A stretch of 47,974 nt of DNA from Acanthaster planci (taxonomy: Eukaryota; Echinodermata; Asteroidea; Valvatida; Acanthasteridae), in NCBI RefSeq assembly GCF_001949145.1, contig NW_019091532.1, forward strand, positions 58,690 to 106,663. The letters run 5' to 3'. A program made the position numbers and the translations under genes. Below, in pieces: positions 1-12,535 of the stretch. The notes under the pieces were generated by a model. That model worked only from the letters and a program-made list of their open reading frames with translations, was not told the origin of the DNA and made no database searches. Numbering within the stretch: position 1 is the stretch's first letter; each line of letters opens with the position of its first letter.

Positions 1-3000
1 ATATAAGACCTTGTGATTGGTCAGATTGCACAAGGTTTGTGATGTTAAGCCTGTGCACCTAGGGTAATACTCCAGACTGCAGTTACAATCAGCCACTGAA
101 TCTGTGGTCAGATTGGGTGGCAGGTGCGACATGACCTCTAGTTTTTTTTGGGGGGGGGGAAATGAATGGTTTCTCATTTATTTTAAATCACTGTTGGAGA
201 ATTATAACTCTAGTGCATGTACATACACAGTCTAATTGAGACTTAGAAACAAGAAATCCACTTCTTTGAACCAAGGTCTGTGGCTGTTGCAAGTTTCTTG
301 AGGAAACAAGATTTTCAAATGGCCAGAGTCCCATTTTTAGAAAAAATTACAGAAAAAAAGTCTATGATAAAGTGGCTGGATTGACACAAAACGAGCATAT
401 ATACCGGTATACATGTACATTTATGCCCTGTTATCCTCCCCACACATGATTTGAAATTTAGAAATCAATCATGAAATTTAGAATCAATACATTATCTAAG
501 AAATATTTACACTCCAACCTTGCTTGGCAACTGCCGATACTCTGGGGCATAGCAAAATAGAAGGATGATGGACTGCACAGCCAAACGAACACTTGATCCT
601 ATTCAGTTTATTATGAGTGTCTTTTTTTTTCTTTTTTTTTGTTAAGGACCCCTTAATGATCATTATTAATTGTTCCCTTGGGAATTTGTTCATTTATGAA
701 GACGAGGAGAATCCTAAGCTTTAGGCATGGGCATTCTGCCCGAGAGAACAATGTCCCAATCCATCACGCGGCCGTGATGACCGATTGACCGAATGCTTCA
801 GCCATTCAGAGCCGGCCCAAGTGCATGGCTGCAGTCGTTGTTGGGGATGTTATTCATCTCCGTCAGACTGTAATTACTTCTCTCCGGAGGGCACATTTAT
901 TGTGAGGGGGGAAAATATCATATCTGACAATTAATTTTGGAGAGTGGGCAGGCCTACTGTATCGTTGCTGGGGGACTTGGGGCTCGGGTGCTGTCGGTTG
1001 AATAGCCTTGACATTTTGGAGCTGGGAGAAGACTTTCAGAGCTTAGAGGGTACAGTCCACTAATTCAAGCCCCATTAAAAACAGTGTAAAATCAGCACCG
1101 TTCAGGGCCCAATAGCATGCAGTCCAACATCCTTGAAATTTTAGAAACACAAATGAAATTATTGTCCAGTCCCTAATCTTTCAATTTCTTTTCAATTTTT
1201 TGTGGATTAACCAATTACATTTTTAATTATTCCCACAAAACAAAATCACCCCCCCCCCCGAATAAGTTATTTTTCCAAAGTCTGATTGCAGCCATTTTTC
1301 AAGTGGCAACCCTCAACTTTCTTGGGCACTGACGACCACTTTTAAACCGTAGTTTTTAGCCATTCTGCTCTCATATGAAATCTCAAAGACCCAGGGAGTT
1401 GATCTTGGCAACAATTTACACAATCTCACCATTTTGGGGGCCAAACAATCTCCTTTTTCAAAAGATGGTGCGGGGGCACTTTTAATGCTAATGAGCTGGC
1501 CAGAAATTCTCACTTGAAGTAGTGGTCTGCACCCTTAGCATGTGGTACCGGTACATTGTTTTACCTTAAACTTCCTGAAACTGTTTTGATCAGTTAATTC
1601 CAGGGGTCACGAAAAACTGGCAATTTTTTTCAGGAACAGTTTTGCAGATAGAGCACATGTACACATGTTTTATGTACTGGTACCTTCGTTGTGATGGCTA
1701 CACACATGCTGACTGATAGTTTTGTTTTGTTTTTTGCGAGGAGTCTGGAGACAATTTTTTGTCCCCACAACTCCATCATAAATTTCCCAACCGTAGACAA
1801 TGTACCCCGCAATACAGGACTAGCCAGGGCACACGCGCCGGCGATGAATATGCACAAGGGTAGATGATGGGTGAAACCTGTCAGAGTTCCCGTTTGTTTT
1901 CTATTTGGGTGACCATGTTCAACTTGGTCCTGACAGATCTACACATACTTGTACATGTTGCCTGATGTTGAAAAATGCCCCATGGTGGGGCCACAGGGTG
2001 TCGTAAAAGGTGCGTTCACTGTAAGAATGATCTTACAAATACTGTACAAAGGACTCTTTAGGAATCCATTTGTGGTTTTTGGCTGGCGGATGTATGCTTT
2101 AGCACCAATGTTGAAAACCATTTGTGGTCTGAAAGAATCCTAGTGCTGTGGGTTCAATGGAAAAAGAAAGCGAGATTAATAATTCGAAAGAGACGACAGC
2201 ATCACCCTGAAAAATACTGTCTGATGTGAGTCTTGCCGTACGGTGCACGATGGAAGCCAAAGGAAATCCACGTTCTTGATTGATCAACAATGTCAAGTTA
2301 TTAATGGTGGCTCTCCGGGCCTACATCCTCCTTTAATTAGGATATTATCGATTCAAAGGGAATTTAATTTTCAGGGTGAGATGTTGGGCAGACCAGTCCC
2401 TACTAGGATTGCACGCATCCACACAACGGAGCGGAAATTGTGCATTGTATTGTATTGTGTGCTTATTACGGCATTGTATGTCACACATCAACCTTTAGTC
2501 CATGACATACACGAAATGCTATTCCTCCCCCTCCTTCCGTACCCTCCCCCCTTCCCTTGGGAAATTAATTCTTAGGGATTGTAAGAATTTTGGAGGGTGT
2601 AAGCCGTGGCATGTAATAATAACGGCGTGAGTTATGGACAGTGCTTAATTGCTTTGACAAGTTGCAGGTGGAGTTGCCTATTGAGGGATAATCATCCCAC
2701 CCTTTGGGAGGCGTAATAAAAAAAAAAAATCACGGTTTGCCCCTTGGAGGCACGAGGGAGGGACATTCCCAAGATGCTGTCTGCATTTGAGGATCTAGCA
2801 TCTCCCAGCCTTGTAATCTGTCTTTTTGCAAAATTGCTCCCATATTTTCTGTCTCGCTCTCTTTTGCTTTTGTTTTATTAATTCTTGGCTGGGTGTGAGA
2901 GAACATGCACTGGTGTATACATGTACATCATTGGCTTGGATGGTAGTTTTGGAAAGGAATAGCTTTAATAGCTGAACATGTGCATGGAGCTCTGCAAGGA

Positions 3001-3046
3001 GATTAACTCGGGAGAGGGCATATATGACCTTTGACCCAAAAAAGGA
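1..3046. other. Non-coding, left edge
   Basis: No exon is recognised on either strand. There are poly-G, poly-T and poly-C runs (near 140-160, 627-650, 1250) and several ACATGTAC motifs (near 225, 410, 1655, 2925). If the SSPN upstream exons lie outside the window, this is SSPN intron. Confidence 0.5.
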
Positions 3047-3670
3047 ATGTTGTCAATGTTGTCAGTTGTTATTGTCACAGTCACTGCTGTCGTAGTCCAT
3101 ATTGTCATCTCCATTGTCATTGTTGGTCATTGCCATGGCTGTCTTTTTGAGTGTCTCGTTATGTCGTTATCATCAGTTTGTTCATTGGTCAACCTTGGAG
3201 CTACATGTACAAGAGTGTCTGGGCCATCATCTTCATTATCATCAGCCCCTGTTTGTCGTGGCCATCAGTGTCTCTGTCATTGTCATCACCACTGTTACCC
3301 TCGGCCTCCTCATCTTCATCCTCGGCCCAGTTCTTACATGCACATGTATTTCATTGTCAACAGGACCATTGCGTATCTGGCAAGTTCAGCCACACTAAAG
3401 TGTCTATCACACTGTTCTCGCACTCCATAACACATGTGTTCATCTTCTTGCCAGATGGTTCGTATGTTTCCTCAACCTGCTGAGCTGCTCTGTCACATTA
3501 TTTGAGAGGCAGCGCACTTTCTGTGAAATGACCCATCAACATTCTTAGCAGCAGCGTCACATCATCACTGCCATCGACAAAACAATCAGCATCACCATCG
3601 TGATCTGTCAAACTGTTGCCATCATCTTCTGCTTCAGTGCCACAACAGTCATTCTAATCTTCACTGCCAT
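3047..3670. repeat. Diverged CAT/GTC-rich low-complexity tract
   Basis: About 600 bases dominated by degenerate GTCATTGTCATC-type trinucleotide words. Three overlapping + strand frames stay open here and give Val/Ile/Ser/His-rich peptides. This is what a decayed trinucleotide array predicts, so I do not call them genes. Confidence 0.6.
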
Positions 3671-6600
3671 CCTATATGTCCTCTTCTCTCTATTCCCCCA
3701 CCCCTCCAGCCCAAACCTCCCCTTCCCCTTTCTTTCTCCTTTCCTCTTCAGACTGCCTTGTAACTGAAGAAAAACACTCATGCGTTCATGGAAAGGAACC
3801 TTGCATCCCTATGTTTTCCCCCGCCGAGAAAATAAATACCTCAAACCCCTTAAACAAACATTCCATAAAGTCCAAAGGTCTTGAGACATTGTGTCTGCTG
3901 GCATGACATGCACGGTGTAATCTTTACATTAATTGCAATTCTGAGAGATCAGCGGAGAGTAAAATGCATCTGCATATTCCCCCCCCCCCGACTCTTCTTT
4001 GAACAGACTCATAAGAAATCAAACCTTAAAATTCCTAGTGAGAATGTATTAAGGAAAATCAAACATTTTCAACTTGTTTTGAAGTTGATGCGATGGAAAG
4101 GGCTGCCATCATTCAAATCATGAGACAGGGCACAAGTGTTAGTCCGTGTTGAGATCGAGTCGTTCACCTCTTATTTTGGGATCAGCTGCCAATCCCAATG
4201 GCATGGCTTAGCTCAGAAACAGTGTATGCCAGCTGAGGGCTGTAGCCTTGATGAAGGAATAAGACTCTTGTTGTATTCTTGCACACGCTCAAGCAACGGT
4301 ACTTGAATAATTGAAGCTTGTTTTTGAGAAATGGTACTTGAATAATTGAAGCTTGTTTTCCTTGTCCTCTTGTGTTTTTTGCATTTCTTGGCCACTGTTT
4401 GTCTCTGCTGTCGTCAGTGGCCTATCTTTTTCCCACGTCAAACAGTTCTGATCTCACACACCCCCCTCCCCGCCTCCGTCACAGGTGTGCTGTTGTTGTA
4501 CACACTGCCCCAACAACGTGTTTGTCTGCGACTGGAGCAAAATTGTCTTTCGTTCCTCCGGAGTGCTCAGTAATGACAGGGAAATTGCTTGGAGGTTGTC
4601 GCAGCCAACAGGAAAGAGAAAAAAAGGAAAGAAAAGAAAGGATAGAGGAGGAGACAGTTAATTCAAGTGTAATGTAATTTGGACATGCTCCTTCATCATG
4701 AGCAGATGAAACGCTGAACAAAGAACACTGGCAGGCAAGTCATCACCCGGCCATGACTGGAAGGGTCAGATGTGGGGAAACGATGGCCCTTTTGTCAGTC
4801 ACGTATCAGTTGCTCTGAGATTGCCGTTAATGTTTAAAAGGAAAATTGCAGGATTGCACTGTTTGGCCTGGCCATGCAAATCATTGGTACATGTATCTTT
4901 ATATGTTAGGCTCTTACTGTGTCTTATCAGTTTTGCAGGTCAGTGCTGTTCCCCAGGGCATGCACAAAGGAGATTTCCCTGTGGAACAAAAGAACTGCCT
5001 TGCAAGATGGCTACCACGCAAAGCCTCTATATTGAGAAAAACTGATGTCAGGAATGTTTTTCTAAACTCAAAAAGTAGCATGCCTTTGCATGCTTTGATT
5101 AACCCAAGAAATTAACTTTGAAATCGATGTCACAACCAATGTTCTTGAGTTACACATTTTTGCAGAAAATTAAAATTTTGATAGGATATACCAATAGGTG
5201 TGTAAGTAATGTAGGGGTACATAACAGTGGAAGTGCTGATACATGTACTTGCACATGGCTGTCATAAAAAACAAAATTTTCAACAACCCACGCACTCATC
5301 TGCAGCCAAACTTTCCCTTGCTCTCTGCTCATATTGTGTGTTACATTGTGGTAAATGTAACCATGTTTATTGTACATTTGTTCATCCAGCCCTGAATCTG
5401 CTGTGTAGATGTGTACAAGTGTTATAATTTAATGTACATAACAGTCATATTGCCAGGTGGAATATTGTTGTCCGTTGAAAGCCTTTTTTCCCCTAAAGTA
5501 ACAAGGAACTGATGAAATGCACATGGACAGGTTTATTTCATTGTCCTTTGATGTGTACATGTGCAGTTATGGGTCCTATCATTTCAACCTACATTTCACT
5601 CAGGCGAAAAATAGAGCGTTTAACATAATCCTCTCCAGTGGTTGATTAAAAATTTCCTACCCTTCATTCACCTATTTCTCCTCTTCCTGTCATCAACCTT
5701 ACCCTTTTATGTCTTTCAGGCTTCGCACTTTTTGTTGATCATAATCTAAGCCTTCCAACTTGTCTGAGCCCTTTCCCCAAGCTCACTACACGCTAATCAA
5801 TCCCCATTTTGTTCCATCTCTGCCATCCTGACGATTTTGTCACCACAGCAGTTCAAGCGAAGACTGGCTACGCACGGTAACCGTTTTATCGCCCCCCCTT
5901 GCATCCCACTGTCATCAGTTGCTGTCTTGTGGATTTATGTAGTCAGTCGCGCTGTCGGTTGCAATCAGCCGGTGCCAACCGCTTGGGATGATGCATATGT
6001 GGCCGAGGAGGAACCGACTGCACAAATGCAGGCGGGAGCCGAACGGGAACAACTAATTTCCGCGCAGACTCATGCCTCTTGTCAGCAGCTGTCTGGGGAT
6101 TTATTTATTCAGTGCGGGACCTTTCTTTTTTAATCAATTGCTGTTACATATAGGCCCCCTCAGAGGGATACATCTCTGTAAAGAGAGCTAAAGCAGAGGA
6201 GATACAATCCAAAGGAGTCGCCCTCAAAGAAGTGCCAGTACAGTTCTGTAGCAACAGCACATTCCAGAACTTGTCCCCATTGTTTTGTCTCACTGTCTGC
6301 TCAGAGTTTGACGCGTCGCACATTTTGCGGTGCAAGCCGGATTTCAAAGTTAGGGTTTCAAGGAGCAAAAGGGAATCCTCTTGAAAGGATGATTTGTCGC
6401 TTCTCATTGCCTCTGAAATTGGCACAAGCTCGGGGAATTTAATGGCTCAATCTAGACGCCTTCATGTTGCTTTGACAATTTGGGGTTTCAGCTACAAGAG
6501 GGATAAAGCCAAGCTGCGGAAAATCTGGCAGGTTCGGTATAGATTTCCTGTCACTTACTCGTGATGTGTTCTGGTGTCTCAATTGCATCAAGTTAGTCTC

Positions 6601-9600
6601 CCGGCATCCATTGCCGAGTAATAAGACCCAAATGACATCTTCCTCCCCTGTGGAAAGTCACAAGATAAACATCACAACAGAAGCAATTGCATGGGATGGC
6701 AGAGTATGTCGGTTGGATAACTGAGATCTTCTGATATGCCAACTCCAGAGAGCTCGATCAACACATTGGTGTCTCCGTGTGGCAAGAGATCCATATTATT
6801 GAACAATGCAGCTCAAAGCAATACTCAGTAGCTGTCCTGGTTTTCTTTTCCATTTCTACCGATGGCTTGCCTTCGGCCAGCAGCAGGAGCTGGAGTTTCA
6901 TGTAAGCGTCCCAGCCTCGTCCAAGAGCCACTATAGTGATTGAATACAAGAGGGTGTCTCTAGAATTGGTTATTGAAAACCGATTACAAGGCCAAAACAG
7001 AAGAGGAAGTGGATGGCGGGGCACAAGCAGCCGGTATGGAAGAAAGCAGGGTGAACAAGCAGCTCACAAAGGAAAGTGATGAGAATGGAAGGAGGGTGGA
7101 AATCGATGTGTTAGTGAAGCCTGGACGGTGGCAGGCCAGTCAGAATGATGCTGCTGTTGTCTTTCTTAGGGTACAGTATGTCGAAGGATTAGGGAAGGGA
7201 CAGAGGTAATGATTGGCATGATGGTTAGGATTACATCATGAAAGCATCAGTGTCCCAACGAGATGGAGCTGCTTTAGGGCAGTTTCCATAGTAATGGACT
7301 GACATTTTGACACGTGTAAAAACTTGAAGTTGTGTCAATACTTTTCAAATGTAAGATAGACAGAGGACCACTTGCATGTACATGTACATACATGTACTGT
7401 TAAAATGGCTGGTATTGTGTCTTTAAAGCATCAGAGCATTTATTTGATGGAGCTGCCAAAGGCACTGACTGAAGAAAGTTTTACTTAGCAGGATAAACAA
7501 GCTACTGGAAGGACTTCGGTATAATTTAAAGTGCTAATGACTAGTTTAAATACAGCAAAAAAGAGCTATGTACTGGTGTTTTCTGCTAAGAATCTCCATG
7601 AAAGTCTGTCCTCCATGATGTGGAATGAGAAGCCAAGTTTCATGGTTGACATGAGGAAAATAAAATTGAATTGAATTGAATTAAATCGCACATAAATTAG
7701 CAGGGAAAGTCACCACTGCTACGTGTACATACCGGTACATTTAATTACTGAGGTGAAAGCAAAAGTTGGGGCTCTGTCTCCGGCAATGTTTGTGTTTTCA
7801 TTCAGCCCAAAACCTGTCACAAAATTAAAACCGCAATTGCCTTTGGAGACTGCCTTGAATGTTTGGGGTTTTTTTGGGGGGAAGGGAATAAATTGGAACT
7901 GCTCTATATTACTTGGGATGGTTGCATTGGATCTAAGTCACATATTTTTGGGGTCTTGATTTCAATCACTTTTTGTATCCCTGCCTGCATTCTTACAATT
8001 TGAGTTTTATCTTGGACATTTCACTTTGTTTTTCAAGAAGAGCATATGTACGCATGTGTAGTAGGACATTCTTAGAAATTTGCAGTTTAAAACTGCCATT
8101 GACATTGATAAGAACCATCTGTGGTCTCATTGGCATTTATGGGCTTTCCTCTAAGATGTCTCTCTGTAATTGTCTTCACTGGTGGTTCTGTTTTTCTCCT
8201 CTTTGCACAGGAGTAATGAACCGTTACTGTTCTTTTTTATGGTCCATTTACAGAGAGCGCAGTCTGTTAATAGACCTGTTCTAGTGATTTCCACGTACCC
8301 CCACCAGCCATTACCAAGGTGCGCAGTCTTGGCCGAACTCATTCAGTACTCCCACACTTGGAAAATCGAGGTTTTTATGCCCCTCCCATCGTCCTGAAAT
8401 TTGATCATCGCTCTGACACAAGTGACAGTGTGGATTTCAAGACAGATCTTCAGAGGGTCATCCATATTGCCAGGAAACTTCCATGCACTGGTTAGCACGC
8501 ATCGATCAAAAGGGGAAAAAAAAGCATCCCACAAACCCAGGTACCACAGCATCTGCAATGTCCGCAGTCACGTTTCACAGAGAACCTCCCTCCTGTGTCC
8601 AGGTCAAGCATTTCCACGTGGCTGGCTGCAACGCTCTGTTCCATACTGGACAACCTTTGGCCTTTTTGTTTCATTTTTAGATATTCTTTTTTTCTTCTAC
8701 CCATTGTTTTTTCCTTTTTAATGGGAAGTCAGGTTGCCTGCTGATGTCATTGTTGCCAGGGTAACCGCCTCGTTCAGGTCAGTTGAGAACATGATGGATG
8801 GCTCAACTTCCTGACTGGCAGAGCCAAAGCTTTCCGATAGGGAGAACCCTTTATTCTGTGCCCCCTCCTGCACCTTTGACCCATATTCAGAACTTGGGAT
8901 AGAAGCAAAATATACATGTACCTAGTCTGCAAGAACACAATAGTAGAACTAAATCACAAATGTACTGCAGCAAGAATTCCTGTATGTTTAACCTCATTCA
9001 TTTGCGTACATCTCAACACACTCATCAAATGTATGTTAGCTGTAAGGAGGATTTTAGTCTTGGAAAAAGGGTATATTTCAAGGTTCATATTAATGTAGCA
9101 TGATCAAAAGTATATCATTCAGAAGCAAAAACCCACCGTAGTCATGAAATATTATTGTATTCAAGTGACTAATGGGGGTGGGGTGGGGACATGTGGGTAT
9201 GCATCCCCCCTCGCCCTCAGACTCCTCTACCCGTCCCATGTCTCGTCAACCCATCCATTCCCACTTCCGCTCATTTGAAATTTTGATTTTCTGCAAACGC
9301 CTGCGCCAGGTGTCCCAAAGTAGGCTGCACTTTCCTCCTCTCCGACTAACATTTAGACCCTAATGCTGTAGTCAATTGTTTAATAACCAATTCTGTTCTG
9401 CCAATATGCATTTTAACTTCCCATTCATTCAAGAGATGAGTTTGGGTTGTGCACCGCCATTGATATCACCTGCACACGATCTTTCGCTTCCGTTGCTTTG
9501 TTCATCAGTTGACATCTAAGTAATTTATGGCAACCTGTGCCACAATCATGAAAAGCTTGTTGGGGGGGATGCTAGGAGAAGAAAAATTGAATGAGGGAAT

Positions 9601-12372
9601 CGCAATTATTTCACTGAAGGTGAAATTATTGTTCAAGAACTGCTGGAACATCTGGTTCATTGAGTGACACTCAAGGAGTGGCTGACACGGCAGAGAGAGT
9701 ACACTGCTGCCAGCATTTCTGCCCCGTGGCTGTGTTCATGTACACGTACATGTATCCAAATTGAATAATTGTCGCTATTGCCATCCTGCGTGCTCTGGGC
9801 GACAAGCGCCGCGCCGTACAAACCCACGCAGTGCAAAGCCAGCTTTAAGCCATCTGTGTCCTCCGTGGTTCACGGCCGCCGAACGGATTGATTGGCCTCC
9901 TCTTCTCGTCAATCAATCAACAAATTGTATTGTTTCTTTATGACTGATTAAACCCAAGTCCCGGCCATTCATTTCAACTGGCTTTGCTGCCCTGTGTGGC
10001 GTAACTGGACAGATGTCCGTGTTTTGTTTTATGTTGTGGTATTTTTTAGTGCTGCAGTATGTGAATATCTCACCAATCTGGGTTTTTTTTTCCCCCTCGA
10101 CGAAATGGACTTTATCACTAGCTCCCGATATGGATGAAATATTGGCTCTGTGCTCATCTGAGCCCTTGCATGCCTTGAGTCTTACAAAGTCAATAGACGA
10201 GAGGATATCGAATCTCCCATTTTCCATTAGTCTGTGGTGGAAATATCAGTGAGTATAAGAATGCACTCTGCATGTTACAGTTAGTGTGCCACCAAAAGTT
10301 CTCCTCAAAGACTCCATTCCTTTTTCTGTTTTTTTTTTACTTTACAGTCCACATCTTTCATATGTTGTGCAGTTTATCGCCTGACCTTCCTTGTTTAGGT
10401 CAGCTACACAGATGCATTCAGATGAGTCACAAATGTAACTGTATATATGTTGAAAGCCACAGGAGTCCTTATTTATTCCGTTTGAACATACATGTACATG
10501 TATGTAGACTGAAGGGCCAGTTTAGATTAACTGTTAAGCTCAGAAATTTGGTAGAATATTTGCTTAGCGAGACAGATTACCAAGCTGAAGTGCTGTGAAA
10601 AGAACATTACTTGATACTTGTTTCCGCCCATTTTTGCTTAGCACAAAATTTGGACAAGCTTTGCTCAGAAGCTTCAGATTTTGCGAATGTTATCTTTCTC
10701 TTCCTGTGCCCTTGTAAGTAAAGTAGGGTTTGCACTTATAAAGCTTGAGGTTGTCACAGAGTAGCTTCATGTACTTTGAAGCCTGGAAGTTCAGTTTCAT
10801 CCCCTTTCTGTCAAAGTAATAACCCTGTTTGAGAGAACACTGCACATGTGTACCTTAGCTGGCTAGCTAGGAGTAGCACAGAGTGACAAAATACACCAGT
10901 GAAAAGCAGACTTGCAAGGCGTGAAGCCAGGCTATCCTCGAATCAAGTCTCATCAAGGACAGTTGATGTCCGGAAGTATATTCCAATTTCTAAACATGAT
11001 TGGCCTTGACTTTCATCATGAACGACGTTGGAAATCTTAATATGCCCCTTAGACAAAAGAAGTAGATCGAAAAACAGACATGCAGTCACACGTGTAGTGC
11101 AACCAACCTTGGAGTAAAAGGTGGAAATGTGATTGTGTGTGGATTTAGGGATGCACCGTAAAGAGTCCCTGTGGTTTCTGCCCAAATGCAGGAAATGATA
11201 GCCTTATGGAACCTGGAAAATTTCCCATTTGATACATTAAGATCAAACACAATTATGTGGGTCATACGGTGGAATGACTCTCAGAAGCCTTTGAGGGAAA
11301 GGATGCTGTGACATCAGAAAATGCTTGTCTGCCTTCATTTTTTTTTTTTTTTAAATTCCCCCAGGGTCGAGCAAAGAGCACAAACACAAATTACAACCGT
11401 AATATCAAACACGCGTTTGCTTGGACAAGATAAGCGGAAGGTGCGTGCACATCGAAAGGGGTTCCAGTCCACTGGCGCGATGATTCCCTGCGAGGCTTCA
11501 TGCCATTGCCGTCCACCTTTAATGAGCAAAGTCCTGGACTTTTTTCCCCCTTGCAGGCTCCACTGGTCTAAGCACATAGTTCCGACCAGGCGAGAACCAT
11601 ATCAGTGACAGGTTGCATCGGCCCGCAACGCTCCGGATCAGTAGTCAGTATATGACAGCCGTTTTTTCGTTCTCATAATATGGGGAAGCTGAAGACATAT
11701 TTTCAAAAAAAAAAAACCAAGACAGACAGGAGCAAAACCTGACAGATTTATGTGCCGCGCCACTCTGGGGAGGATGTATGAAGGCTGCCACTGGAGGCAA
11801 TCAAATCGCCACTTTTTTCATTCACATGAAACCTTTCCTTGCCCCTTCCCCGGTCTTTCCGAGACAACCTCAAGTTCATATGCTGCAGAGATTGCTTGTC
11901 ACTTGTTTTGGATTGTCTGTGAGATTGACGCATTGAGAGAAAAATGAGAAATTGCCAGATGGCTGAGATAAGCAAAACTTGGAGAAAGCAATCTTTCTTT
12001 CAAGCGAAATTACCTCTGAAAATTGTCATGTAAAGTTACTGTCAGCACTGTGTCATAAATACAGTGAATCTTTGCTCTAGAGTTGTCTAGTTGTCAGCTT
12101 CAGAGGAGACGGTAGGAGTCTCTAAATTTCTCATGGAAATATTGTGTACGTTTGTCAGTATAAAACATTAAAAAGTACTAATAATGATAATATTTTAAAT
12201 GTGCATGTAAATGTATCTGGGAACTCAATCAAGGCGCCATGCATTATGATTATTCCTGCTCACGGGGGTCCATAAACATTCCTAAAATCTATCTCAGCTC
12301 CCTGGGGAATACACAGCTCACTGCTGCCATTTCTGGCACAAATAGCTAATCAAAACACACCAACCATCTCAA
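3671..12372. other. Non-coding, upstream of the SSPN exon
   Basis: No homology-supported exon is found. Contents are a 27-bp duplication (4298-4359), palindromic CATGTAC clusters (7374-7399, 9738-9755, 10486-10506), a short TTGAA tandem (about 7664-7684) and scattered poly-T/A runs. Many open frames of 60-110 codons occur at chance density on both strands. Confidence 0.45.
4298..4359. repeat. Tandem-like duplication of a 27-bp word
   Basis: The word GGTACTTGAATAATTGAAGC followed by TTGTTTT occurs at 4298-4324 and again without mismatch at 4333-4359, a period of 35 bases. Perfect identity implies a recent local duplication. Confidence 0.9.
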
Positions 12373-12535
12373 CCCTCACAGGTACCCATTTGTAGCCCTG
12401 GGTGGAGAGGGGCAAGAGGGAGTAAAGTGAATGTAGCCCAAGGTTACATCGACCAGCAGCTGGATTTGAATCCCTGACCCTATATGCTTGTGAGTCCCAA
12501 ACCCAACCCACTAGACCACATGCCTCCCAAAGGGT
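12373..12535 (-). mobile_element. tRNA-derived SINE relic, copy 1
   Basis: On the - strand an RNA polymerase III box A (TGGTCTAGTGG, 12508-12518) is followed by a box B-like word (GGATTCAAATCC, 12462-12473). About 90 bases further is a tail word, CCCTCACAGGT on the + strand at 12373. Spacing and order match a tRNA head plus unrelated body, the plan of tRNA-derived SINEs. The body resembles the CCCTGGGTGGAGAGGGGCAA type that recurs in marine invertebrate SINEs; that resemblance is from memory. I do not see clear target-site duplications. Confidence 0.65.

Noticed and set aside
3047-3483. Three overlapping hydrophobic + frames of 98-127 codons
   Set aside because: They come from CAT/GTC-rich low-complexity DNA, which yields Val/Ile/Ser/His in any frame; no splice sites or homology.
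8401-8721. Frame containing VPYWTTFGLF, considered as the sarcospan TM1-TM2 exon
   Set aside because: Only a few residues resemble the TM1-TM2 loop; no bounding splice sites in the right phase and the surrounding residues do not match.
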